Assembly (NCBI GenBank): GCA_037976565.1
Contig: CP137679.1
Span: forward strand, 10,213,973 to 10,277,972
From: Mesocentrotus franciscanus
Lineage: Eukaryota; Echinodermata; Echinoidea; Camarodonta; Strongylocentrotidae
Reading direction: 5' to 3'
Length of the DNA: 64,000 nucleotides
In this document: positions 51,567 through 62,892 of the stretch, in pieces
How the letters are laid out: the number at the start of each line of letters is the position of its first letter
Position numbering within the stretch: the stretch's first letter is position 1
Made by a program: the position numbers and the translations under genes
The notes under the pieces: generated by a model
What the model was told of the DNA's origin: nothing
The model's database searches: none
Seen by the model: only the letters and a program-made list of their open reading frames with translations

Positions 51567-54460
51567 AAGGTGAATGCAATAGCTTGTTGCAAAATAAACC
51601 TACCGGTATACACCTGTATATGAATTATAATACATATTGGAAATGGCTTATATAGCGCATGCAAATTATAGATGTATAGGCTTCTCTATGTTTACAAGTA
51701 ACCTCAGCTTTATGCGGGTGATTTTCTCTTTTTTTGAAGAACTGCCCTTAGTCATCATCAGTCCTAAAGCAGTGCATTTGCATCCTGTATTGATGAATGG
51801 AAGGCGTAGCTGGGCCAGATTGCTCAGAAAATGGGAGTTCATTGTTAATTCATTCATTTGGCCACCACTAGATTTGCTGTGACTAAAAGTCAATACAGGT
51901 TGGATTTTTATTGCCATCTTTATGAGCTGGCAATCCAAATCAAGTGGGTTTCAGTGAGGTCTTAATTCCTCTACATTTTGTGTATCAGATGAAATCAGTG
52001 CTCTTCATTCGTGCACTTGGAATATATGATCTGTACCTTGTCTAAACCCATTGCCTGTGAGAACTGTGTGGTTGGTGTATTAAGCCGAGGGGAATGAGAG
52101 AACTCAGTAGTCGGTGGGTCAATATTTAATAAACATAAAGAAGCTACTGGTATAACTTTGAATAATAATCATATTGAGTTCTTGTAGAGCACTTATATCT
52201 GTCGGACTTGACGCTCATCGCATTCCAGTATTATCTCTCCAGCTTTAGCATGGCTGCTGTTATGGCGCTCTAGCATTTTGAAAATTCTTTCCTGCCCTTA
52301 CCCTTTCCCTCACCTGGGTCGAGAGTGGCAAATGAAGATTAATGTCTTGCCATACAATCCGGTGCCTAGGACTTGAATTTATAAACCATGTGACTCTAAT
52401 GGATATGGAATTTGCGATGCTCATTTTTATTGCAAGTGGACAATGTCGGGTGATACAAACGTGATCGTTTTGTTGACACATGGTTCAGACCTCGACTGCA
52501 CTGCTGATGCGAAAACCATCTTGGAAAATTAACGACCAACGCCAACATCAATTACACAAACAGAAGTCCTGCAATCTGCTGCAACAGTTTATAGGCTCTG
52601 GAAAGCTTTGTTTGCACCCAGATTTTAATTGAAATACCATTCTGTTCTAAAACCCTAGTGCAGATCTAGATCGTGTGCAAGATGCATGCGCCTCATGTTT
52701 GGAACCAATTTGGGAGGATAGGAGTCATATGACATCGTCTTTGCCCATATTTGTCGCTGTAGCTGATGCCATTGGAGTCAAGTTCAACATCCAAAGAACA
52801 ACATGGGCCATTTTGAGGAGTAGCTTTTATTAGAAATCACTGTTGGAATAACACATTTGAGGGATATGTTGCCTAGGACTACATGTACACTCCAGTTACA
52901 AGATTGATTTGTCTCCATAGTATCAAGGATTTACTTTGGAAACTGGGGGAAGGGAATCTAACTAATTCTAAGAGACGCGAGAATGTAAAAATTTCAATTT
53001 TTCTGCCAAGCATTCAGAACTGGTACATGTATGTACGTTGTTTGCTTAACTGCTGTACGTGGCAGATGTTTGGATTACTGAGACTGAAGATACAAGTCAG
53101 TCATAGAGGAAGAATCACAAATATTTGCCAAGATTTCTCATAAGCAATTGAAGCCAGAACAGGATTACTTATTCAGTGAAATAGTACACTTTTTGGAAAA
53201 TCTTGCGTATTGATTTGTGGAATCATTGCTTTGCAGAAGTGCTTGCTGGTGCTTTGAAAGGTTGCTGCATTTTCTCTCTGCCCCAAATTTTCTACTAATA
53301 ATAAAGACATACATGTACATGATATAGCTTCATCAGCAACACATGTATTCCTCAGTCAAGTATCAAGTTCAAGTTTGGAAGAAAAAAATTAAATCAAAGG
53401 AAATAGTTTTTGTTGATCACATTGGAAGGCCAGATGATGTATTCACAACATATCTTGGAACTTACCAGTAATGGAGCTGTTGTTGTTAAGATGGGACATT
53501 TCTCAAATCCGTGATGATGGTTTGATATGAATTTACAATTTTAGATGTCATTTATTTCATCTATTATTTTGGGAATGATAAAAGTGATTTGGCTCAGATT
53601 GCTTCATATTTTTCAAAACTGAAACAGTTCACAAGAAAAATGTGATAATATTGACTTTAAATTAGTCCATATTGGCAAAATTATTGTTTAAGGATTATTG
53701 CACACTTGTGCCTTTTCTTTTCAACAAAAGACAATGGAAAAATCTCTATATTAGATCATAAATAGCTTTTATTGATTTCATTGGATTCCCTTTACAAGTG
53801 ATAAAACTATTTTTAATGATCATCAACAAATCAGCAATAATCATAATAAATAGAATTCAGAGTTGATCAACTCTTCATGACAATTGCATAATGTTGGCAA
53901 AGCATATTACCTCATTCTTCAACTACATGTGTATGTGCCAACGGCCCTCTTTATACAATGTTTGTGAATATTGACCGACGAAGGAAATTTGATAAATTAT
54001 ACTCTGTCTGAATTCTCAGAATAGAGGATCTGAGAAGCTCCTGTCGTTGGCACAGAAAATTGAATTTAATGCTACACAAAGTTCTTTTTTACGAGCATAC
54101 AATAACATCTGACATTGAGGAAGTCCATTATTGCCATTCAATTGATATTTCTTCAATTTCATTGGTTAAACTAGTTTAAGCCATCTGTTATCCTTTAAAT
54201 GATGAGCAAGTTTTGTAGCAGCCATTGAGTGACTCTGTCTCTCAATTACGCTTCACTTTGACTGAGAAGTTGACAAATCTTCACCCATTTTTTTGTGGAA
54301 AGAGCAAAATTTAAGCAGCCCGGATTATGTGCTTGTAATATGATTTGGTTTTGAATATCGTTGCTTCGCATGGCTGTGCTTCGACTGTAAAGTTCAACCC
54401 CCAAGCGAGTCTGAGCCACCACAACAGTCGTCTCTCTTCCTCTCTCTCTCCGGGATCACA

Positions 54461-54512
54461 ATGACTGCTGGCTGCGCTATGGAGGTCAAAGGAGGTTGCC
54501 ATGGCAGCGAAG
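54461..54512 (+). CDS. Weak candidate first exon (17 residues)
   Basis: ATG at 54461 encodes MTAGCAMEVKGGCHGSE, then donor g|gtatac, phase 1. It follows a CT-rich, slightly GC-richer patch (54400-54455) that could be a core promoter. The evidence is very thin. Confidence 0.15.
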
Positions 54513-57154
54513 GTATACAATCGTAAACTGCTGGGTTATTAAGCATGGCCGTAATCATCGAGTGACATTGTTTGTGTGTTTGTGTGTGGGTTGTAAATTG
54601 TTGCTATCTCTGAGCGTGTTGTTGAATGCGGAATTGTTTTATGAATATGATTACGTGCATGACAGTGATACACACAGATGAGCGTTCATACTCATAGCAG
54701 TTGCGTTATATACATTCATATTATACACAGGGTGATATGTAGAGTGTGTAATTCGGTTTATGACCTATATTTTCATGAAAATATTGATTTGTTTTCAGGC
54801 TTTGGACTTTACTATTCATCATCAAGACCCTGAATTTATTGAACTTGAGTAATGTATCACAAAGTGAAGTCACATTATCATGGTTTTGCTCCAAAACTTC
54901 TTTTCAATTTAGATGATTTACCTTTGCCCTGATGGTAATATTGATAGATATTTTGCTAAATACAGGGAGAAAATGTATAAAGGAGATTGCTATACTCAAT
55001 ATCATATTGATGCAAGTTCAGATGTGCGAACAAGATTAACAATCTGTAAGATAAACATCAAACAAAAATGTTATTGAATATTAGAAACCCCTCAGGGGAA
55101 CAAACTGAAATTCTATTAAATTGCATATTGACATAGCGTTTGCAAATCAATTTGGGATGCACAGATTCCATGATTGCAAACTCAAACTGTGAATTCTTAT
55201 TCACTATTCAGTAACATATTTCTTATTGATTAATTTTCCCAAGTATTGGAAAACAACAACCAAACAATTTTAGTAAGCAGAGTTTATATTTTGTGACGAT
55301 ATTGTATTTAACTTGGTACTTCTTGACATGAACAATAATCAATCAACACAAAATACTTGTTCAGTCATTAAAAATAACTGTCCTGTTAAAGAAGATTGAA
55401 GAAAAGAAATTGCTAAAATATGATGATATCTTCTGGATAGGAATACTTTTGCAAAAATGATACTTGAAAAATTGGTATCAAAATTTTCAATGAACAGTAT
55501 TGTTAGAACAAGGCTAATCCACCGTTACAAGATACATGCAATTTATTGAACGTTTAATATATGGGCATGTATCATCAATTGATGAAATAACTATTTAACA
55601 TGCTGAATAGATGGAAGATCTAATTGTTTGTATTGAATAGAACAAAAGAATAGCATAATGGATGGATGGATTCACCCCCAGATGGACAAGATATTAAAGA
55701 TGTTTGCCAAGTCTACAAATTATAATCAATTCCTGAAAGTTGAGCTAAAATTATGATTAACCAATGCTACATGTACAAAATATTAATTAATGGGAGTCAA
55801 GTTGGCTCTCTTCATGACAAACTGGATTTACAAAGCCCCTTAGTTTGTTACCATTCATTAAAATGTGTACTCAGATGAGGAACTGCGACTAATTCCTCCA
55901 ATCAGATCTGCAAATTGGCAAGGACATGAGGCGGTCACTCGTACAATTATGTTTCCAAATTAAACTCATTTTAAATGTATCCTCCCGACTGTGACTCTAA
56001 ACAAAAACATTAATAAGCAGAACAGTTGCAAATTAAGGAGGATGAATCAGTCACTTTTTAAAGAGAGGGCGGGGCTTGGTCCCAAACGTTCTTATTATTT
56101 ATTCATATGATTCAGTTGTTCTTGTAGCTGTTATTTCTTACAAATACAACAGCTTAAAGTGTTCAAAATGGTACATGTATATAGAACAGGAAAAGCATCG
56201 CAGAATCTGTCAGCTTGCCCCTGAAGCGATAGACAGCCTAGATTGGAGCGTCTCACCATCTTCACCGCAATTTTTATTTTGTTGCTGTCATTCATTCCTT
56301 CCATCTCCAGGAACACCTTATTACAATTTCAATTTTGCATAGGCAGGGATATGGTTTTCACATTAAACTTTTGGACGTTTTCTGAATTCTTTGTATCTTT
56401 CTTTGTGAACCTGTTGATGCCATTCACAGTATTTTCCCGAATGCAGGAACATTTGTGACGAGTGTGAACAGATTGCTTTAAAATGTTGTTGAGGTTCCTT
56501 CAAAAGTGACGAAACATCATCTGTTTGGAGCCAGAAGGGCATTAACTCTGTGTAAATGAATATGAGTTAAAGCCCTTCTGTCTCCAACAGACAGCATTTG
56601 GTTCTCTCTTTGATTTGAATGCTGGTTGGAACACCTTCAGTTTGTAATTTTTCAGAAGTCGCCACTTTTTCCTCGTCTAAATTCTCTCTGTTTTAAGTGA
56701 ACTTCCAAAGGACAAAAAGTTTAGAGTGATTTAGATTCCATGTTCTATGTGAGTTCTAGAACTTGTGAGAGATCTGACTCTGGATGCTCATTTATTGGCC
56801 TCTGTCAGAGTTGAAGAAGATACTTGAGACTCATTGTTTCATGTTGTCATTTGGCTTTTGTTGAAAGGCAATTTAAAATCAAAAACTTACATTTCCTGAA
56901 TTATTAGTGGATTTCACAAGTGGACCAGATTTGTGAAAATTTCATGGCTGCAAAATTATCAAGTTAGAACTTTAAATTTTTGTGCAACTCTCAAAAGTTT
57001 TGTGCCATGAAAACAGCCAACAATTTGAAATAGTCACAAAGGTCTTCTGGTTTTACAGTATTTCCATGCCTGACGTCTTAGAGTTCATCTTTGGAACTTG
57101 TTGCCTGGATAAAATTATATTAAAAAACAGCTGTTTAACAGGAAAGTTTTGAAC

Positions 57155-57293
57155 ATGGTGGTGGTCTATGTGGACCTAGCTGTTCCACCAGAGGTTCTGT
57201 GCAATGCCCTATCTCTCACCATAGATGTGGACATTATGAGGAATTCATATGGAGATAGGACATTCTTCTATTACTCTACTGCTTGGGATTATG
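57155..57293 (+). CDS. Candidate first or internal exon (46 residues)
   Basis: From ATG 57155 the frame MVVVYVDLAVPPEVLCNALS runs to YGDRTFFYYSTAWDY and meets a good donor g|gtaagg at 57293. It is more protein-like than its surroundings. It may be an alternative first exon of the gene starting at 40309 or of another gene beyond the window. The frame is open upstream, so the start is uncertain. Confidence 0.4.
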
Positions 57294-57404
57294 GTAAGGA
57301 GTAATGGAGTCTTTTTTATTGAAAGAGTTGTTTGATCACGAGCACTGTGACATGGAAAAGTGTTTGTTTTACCTGACTGCTAAGAAAGCATGTGTATGCT
57401 TGTA

Positions 57405-57563
57405 AGTAAGCAACCAGGGAACCAATGGCTTTTAGTCCTCTCCGAGGGACTTGGTTATAAGGATTAATGCCTTACCAAAGGGCACTAGCGCATCGACTTG
57501 GTTTCAAGCCCTAGACCTCCTGGTTATGAGACCATTGCTCTACCATTGAGTCATTGCGCCTCC
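57405..57563 (-). mobile_element. tRNA-derived SINE
   Basis: On the minus strand the head reads GGAGGCGCAATGACTCAATG then GTAGAGC. An A-box-like TGACTCAATGGT lies at 57542-57553 and a B-box-like GGCTTGAAACC at 57500-57510, about 32 bp further in. A non-tRNA body with CCCTTTGGTAAGGCATTAAT follows. This is the normal build of a pol III-driven SINE with a degenerate tRNA head. Confidence 0.75.
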
Positions 57564-60500
57564 TGTTTTTTGAGTGTTTTAATCATAATAGTGCTTTACT
57601 TTTCTTTCCTCAAATCTTGGAAGGAAAGAAAAAAATCTGATTATATTTCGTCCAATAACCATGAAAATATTGCTTTTCGAATAGAAAAGATAGACTCTAC
57701 TCAAAATTTCCATCTAATGTATGAGGCATGATTGTTGTAATTTATTTTTGTCCATTACACTTTTTTATGAAAAGCAAGATATATACAGAAAGTGAAATAT
57801 TTCAAAAGAAAGTAACCTTTTATCATACACATGTATAGTCAAAAATATAAAACTTATAAAAAGAGGCAGAATTCTCATACAATGTACTATTAAAAATGCT
57901 AATCATTAGGGCCTTTGGTCGAATTATCCAGTACATTTTCCCCTCTCTTATTTTTGTGGAATAGTACCTTTACCTACATGTAGGATGAGTATGCATATTG
58001 TTAAGTCAAGCTTAACGTTGGATAGCGATTAATAGCAATGAATTATTGGCTTAGTTTGCTAATGGGGTATGATTTATTACATGTGTTGTGGATGCATACA
58101 TTACAACACCTATATTTTAAAACAATACCATTTTTTGTTAGTACTTTAAAAACAAAATCATTTATCAGAGCTGTTAGTCCTATCGATCATGATTGGCACC
58201 ATTTATAAAGCCTTGACTTGTTTTAATGAATTCTCTAAGGAAAAGATATGACAAATTACCTAATTGTGAGCTTTTTGTGATGCAAATTTGTTCATTGTCG
58301 CGACTAATGATCCATGCATTTGTGTAGCCTCGGCACTGCAATGCAAACTGTGCCAGTACGTGGGGGATGGTGAACAAATATTTCATGATTTTATTGCCCG
58401 GTGTACAGCATGTGCATATTACAGAACAAAGCAATATTAATTTAGCTTTGAGTCATTGGGGGAAATTCAGAAGATTGTTCGGCTCGTTCCCATTGCTAAG
58501 TACACACAGGACAGTTGAAAGTGGTTTCATTGCAGTATACATGTAATTAGGAGACAGCAGTCTGTTTACATGATTTGTTACACCATTGTAGCCAGCAGGC
58601 AGTGGGGGTTGTCACCAACCCCCAAAAGAAAATGCCCATCTTATAGAAACCCCTCCCCCCCCCCCCACCACCTCCCAATTTCAAATCCTTGTAATGCTAC
58701 TGTTCAATTATGTCCTTAAATCTATTCACAATATTTAGGGTTAGTGCATGTGCAGAGAGCCATTGTTTTAATAAGATCATTTTTATGAAAGCAGAAAAAT
58801 AAGAGAAACAGAAAGGGGCAGAAACAGAATGGTGCAAGTTCAAATTTAAAGGTAAAGACCAGTTTTGGAAACGCCCCTCTCTCAAAAAATGAAATGGAAG
58901 CTCTCATTACCAATCATGTGAAAAAATATGTTTTGACTAATACGTGATGATACAAATTTTGCCGGGAAACCGCCTACTAATTGATATATTTGGTAAATTA
59001 TTATATCTATTGGGACCAAATAGATATCGCGACGTGGTCGCATAGTCCCATATACATCTTTCTGTGTACAGTGCTTGTAACTTTACCAAGACTGGGCCAA
59101 ATTTCTTATCATTTTGATGATTCCAGAACCTTGCAGTACACACCAATACTTATATGCTAGATGATCAACCTTTTCTGATCGATTCCACAACGTTTCTTTC
59201 ACAATGCAATCGCATGACCAGAACTGGTCTTTATCTTTAATCGGCCCGAGCATAAGAGAGTTATGACGGTTTGAAATAGGAGATCACTATTATGCAAATC
59301 TCAAAATGGCAATTTGGTCAGTGTTAGTCATTTTGTCGGGACATATTGGAAAGTTGCTCGGCACTACATGTACATGTACATCACAGAGACATCAACGATT
59401 TAGCCAATTTAAAGTCCCCTTATGTGTAGTGATCATAACTGTAAACAAAAATCATATCAATTTTTTTTTCTTAGGGGGGGGGGTACTATTTTGTTAAAAC
59501 TTCACCAGTCTGCTTCTCAGATTTTTCTGCTTTCTTGTAGAGTAGTTTGTTGAAGGTTGATGAAAAAACTGCATAATTTTTGTATGAAATGTTACTTAAT
59601 ATATTCCTTCTACTGTACTAACCCTCTTATATGCACGAAGTCCTGAAAAAATTCTTAAACCACAAAGATATTTATGGTTTTCTTTGAAGGCCTCACTGTG
59701 CCAACCAATTTTTGAATTTTTCCAACAGTTTTTCCATGAAAATAAGACATAAAACAGGGATTTAAAAATCTGTCAACACTTACATGTAAATATTTGGAAT
59801 GATATATACTGTAGAGCCAATTCATTGCTTTGTGACAATTTACATTCGCCTAAAATTTAATTAAATTATAATAATATAGTCGGGAGAATTCAGGAATCGA
59901 TCAGATCAGTTTTTTCCCAATTTTTATCATTAATAATGATCTGTTTTCATGATTTTTGAGCTTATTTATACACATGTATATGTGCACCAGACCCTTTTTT
60001 GTGTTTTACCCTGTGATTGGGTGTGGATAGGAGTGCTTTGTTTGTGTATTCCTACTGAATAAATTAATGGAAATGCTGTCTCAAGTCATATCCATGGTTA
60101 GTGTAATTATAATTGAGCATTGATTTATGATATGGTGTACATGCAGAAAATACCAGTTAATTTTAAATGATCCACATGTATCTCGTTATGTTGTAGCATG
60201 GACCCATGTGTATATACTTGTCTAGGTCTATGGTTGTAGGGTTCACAGACGTAGTATCACTCATTTCTTATGGGACCAATTATTATCTTCATTAACTAAT
60301 TACTTATTCCTGATGAGACTATTATCTCATTCACTTATGATTTCCTAAATTGTTGCCCTCAGCCGTCAGTTAATTTTCTCCAATTAAAAATTACGCTGTA
60401 CAGTATCTACATAAACATGCATGTATACATGTCGCAACTGACTGCTAACTATCAAACTACATGTACATGTATCATGCAATTCTTCATTAATTGAAAGTAT

Positions 60501-61380
60501 GTTGGGTGTCTTTAGATATCAAACATTCGTAAAGATTGAAAATGTCTTCTGTTTCACAATTATACCCTTGATATTTTGCATGTATATTATACATGTACAT
60601 TTAACATTATTGATTATAAGCCATATTTTCCATGTTTATATCCAATATATTCTTATCATATTAAGGTACCATAATGCTTTATTTATTAGAAGTTTTCACA
60701 TTTTCCTTTTCTTGAAAGTTATTTTAAAGGTAATGCAAAGTTTTGGGAAAATTTGAAATTGGATGGATAGTAATTCTTTAAATTTTTGATATATTTGGAT
60801 GCCCCTGTGGATGTATTATAAGCACTAAATAATTTAGCCCCTAAAACACTTCTGCTTTCGAGCAAATTGAATAATCAAAATTTACCGGTGCTCCCGGTAA
60901 ATTTCAAATATTTCATATAGCGCCTAAGCCCTAAGACCATTCCATGGTAGCTGCGACCATGAAAATCTCAGAATATGCAGTTCTGATATATAATTTCCAA
61001 ACGGGAATAGCAAATCGGTCGATTGTAGTCAAGAAACATTGTTGTAAAGCTAAAGTAATATCAGTCTTGAGAGGGCGCTATACAACATAAAGAGTTTATT
61101 ATTAACAATTTTATCACTTTAGAGTCGATTTCAACCGCGACAACGATCATTGAATATTGTAAATTCACATATGCTTCCAATATGTTCATTTGAACCAAAT
61201 TCATGACCCCATACCAAAACTTTTTAATACCTGATCAGAAAATATTTATTTAGCCACAGACCTGATGTGAATTGAGTGTTTATACTGTTTTGAAATTATT
61301 AACAATACACCAAATTTTAGAAGACATGTACATTTCTGCTGAAATATAAAATTAATATTATAGTAATAATGACTGCTATG
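57564..61380 (+). other. Gene-free stretch
   Basis: No supportable gene on either strand. It contains MITE family C copy 3, a C-rich run at 58645-58665 and many ACATGTA palindromes. The remainder is plain AT-rich DNA. Confidence 0.55.
58846..59240. repeat. MITE family C copy 3 (inverted relative to copy 1)
   Basis: It starts TTTAAAGGTAAAGACCAGTT and ends AACTGGTCTTTATCTTTAA. Inside are GGGAAACCGCCTACTAATTG, CAAGACTGGGCCAAATTTC and TGCTAGATGATCAACC. It is the reverse complement of 30828-31214. Confidence 0.92.
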
Positions 61381-61394
61381 AGAGGCATAGTATA

Positions 61395-61555
61395 GTATTA
61401 ATGACTGCTTTGAGAGAAATAGTTGTTTTTATTCGCTCGAGGGAAGGATACAATTGTGCTATTGCCCGAGGCATGCCGAGGGCAATAGCCCAATTGTAAC
61501 TTCGAGCGTATAAAAACAACTATTTCTCGAATATTAAAGCAGTCATTAATACTTT
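61395..61555. repeat. Hairpin repeat 1 with GAGGCATGCCGAGG core
   Basis: Left arm AGTATTAATGACTGCTTTGA pairs with right arm TTAAAGCAGTCATTAATACT. AAATAGTTGTTTTTAT pairs with ATAAAAACAACTATTT, and CGCTCGAG pairs imperfectly with TTCGAGCG. The apex is GCTATTGCCCGAGGC with GCCGAGGGCAATAGC. Confidence 0.92.
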
Positions 61556-61602
61556 ATATGCCGAAAAAAAGAGTCAAATTACCAATCAACTGGTAGAACA
61601 GG

Positions 61603-61746
61603 ACTGGTTTGTGAGTCACAACTCCCTTTCCTTCCTGTTTAAGCATTGCTGAAAAACACTTAAAAACTCTCGAGTTGGAAAAATCTTCATGCTTGATGAT
61701 ATCTACCTTGTTACAATTGAGGAAATGACGCTAAAGTCCGAATCTA
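61603..61746 (-). pseudogene. Fragment of the recombinase-like element
   Basis: This 144-bp segment closely matches 63618-63763 in the same orientation (shared GGTTTGTGAGTCACAACTCC, TGCTGAAAAACACTT and TTGAGGAAATGACGCT). It therefore copies the N-terminal part of the recombinase relic. It lies immediately beside hairpin repeat 1. Confidence 0.85.
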
Positions 61747-61754
61747 AAATATAG

Positions 61755-61945
61755 TTATAGTGATCGACTGCTACGAGAGGACTAGCTGTTTTTATTATAC
61801 GCTCAAGAGATAGACCTAGACCTAGACCTAGTCTAGTTGTCAGTTGAATCCCCTGCCATCACCCGAGGCGCGCCTGTGCGGCGGCGCCCGAGGGTGAGGA
61901 TTCAACTTTCGCAAGCCAGTATGGCAGTATAGAAACAGCCAGTGC
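61755..61945. repeat. Hairpin repeat 2 (GC-rich apex)
   Basis: GACTGCTACGAGAGGACTAG and CTGTTTTTATTATACGCTC resemble the left arm of hairpins 1 and 3. The apex CATCACCCGAGGCGCGCC and GGCGCCCGAGGGTGAGG is inverted, and GTTGAATC pairs with GATTCAAC. The right arm is diverged. Confidence 0.7.
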
Positions 61946-62339
61946 GTATGACTTTTCACCGACCGTGCAATTATCACAATAATCTACCAAGAATTCTTAC
62001 CTTAATTAGCCTTTTATTGAGTAAAGATTGGTTAAAACATCACAGAAAATCTGAGACACTGTCGAGTCTGTTAATCTTTGCTAGCAAAATGACGTGACTG
62101 AAATTTTCAAGCAATTAAAAAACCTAAAATGTAGCGACTATGAAATTATCGCACAAAAAAAATTAATGTAAGGTGTCCGTGCTCAGCAAGACTGAACTAA
62201 TTTCCGGTAACTGGAATTTTGCCGGTTTTTTAACTATTTTTTTTAACTATTACATGGCTTTGGCATTTTTCGTTTATTTTCGGGAATAGTTAAAACAACG
62301 ACTGCAATTTCGACCAATCAGAATGGCTGGATTTCTTAA

Positions 62340-62485
62340 GTGAGGTATATAATTGTTTTTATTGGCTCAAGGGGAGGTTAAATCGTGCTATCACCCCGAG
62401 GCGTGCCGAGGGGTGATAGCACGATTAACCTCTCGAGAGCCAATAAAAACAACTATGCCTCGAATATTAAAGCAGTCATTATAAC
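62340..62485. repeat. Hairpin repeat 3 with GAGGCGTGCCGAGG core
   Basis: Left arm ATAATTGTTTTTATTGGCTC pairs with right arm GAGCCAATAAAAACAACTAT. The apex is TGCTATCACCCCGAGGC with GCCGAGGGGTGATAGCA. The right flank TCGAATATTAAAGCAGTCAT is shared with hairpin 1. Confidence 0.92.
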
Positions 62486-62892
62486 TTTTATATACTGAAA
62501 AAAAGTCAACTTACCAATCATGGGGTCCTCACATTTCCTAATCTTCAAACTGTGCTCCAGTAAGGCAGTATAACATTAACACTAATAACACGGAAATCCG
62601 TTCTAAAACTCCATAAAAATCTGTGAAACTCCATACATGTAAAACTCCGTGAAACTCCGTAAAACTCCATAAAAGTAAAACTCGATCCATAAAACTCAAC
62701 ATATTTACATGGTCTGCGACTCGCGACTACTTGTTATAGTTGTTATATATGTTTACTGTACAATTATTAATGTTAAATGTTGGGGCTTGCACCTGTTGAT
62801 GACTCAATACATGCGCATGGCTACTGAAGTTGTGATATTACATGTCCTAGGAAAAATCTCTTCGTTATTTGTGATGTCATTCATAACTTGAT

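Larger units (their letters stand above)
46143..57154 (+). other. Long gene-poor stretch (intron or intergenic)
   Basis: Apart from two weak candidate exons (47851, 54461) and the listed repeats, I see no gene on either strand. It is AT-rich with many ACATGTA palindromes. If the unknown gene continues past 64 kb, this is intron. Confidence 0.5.
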
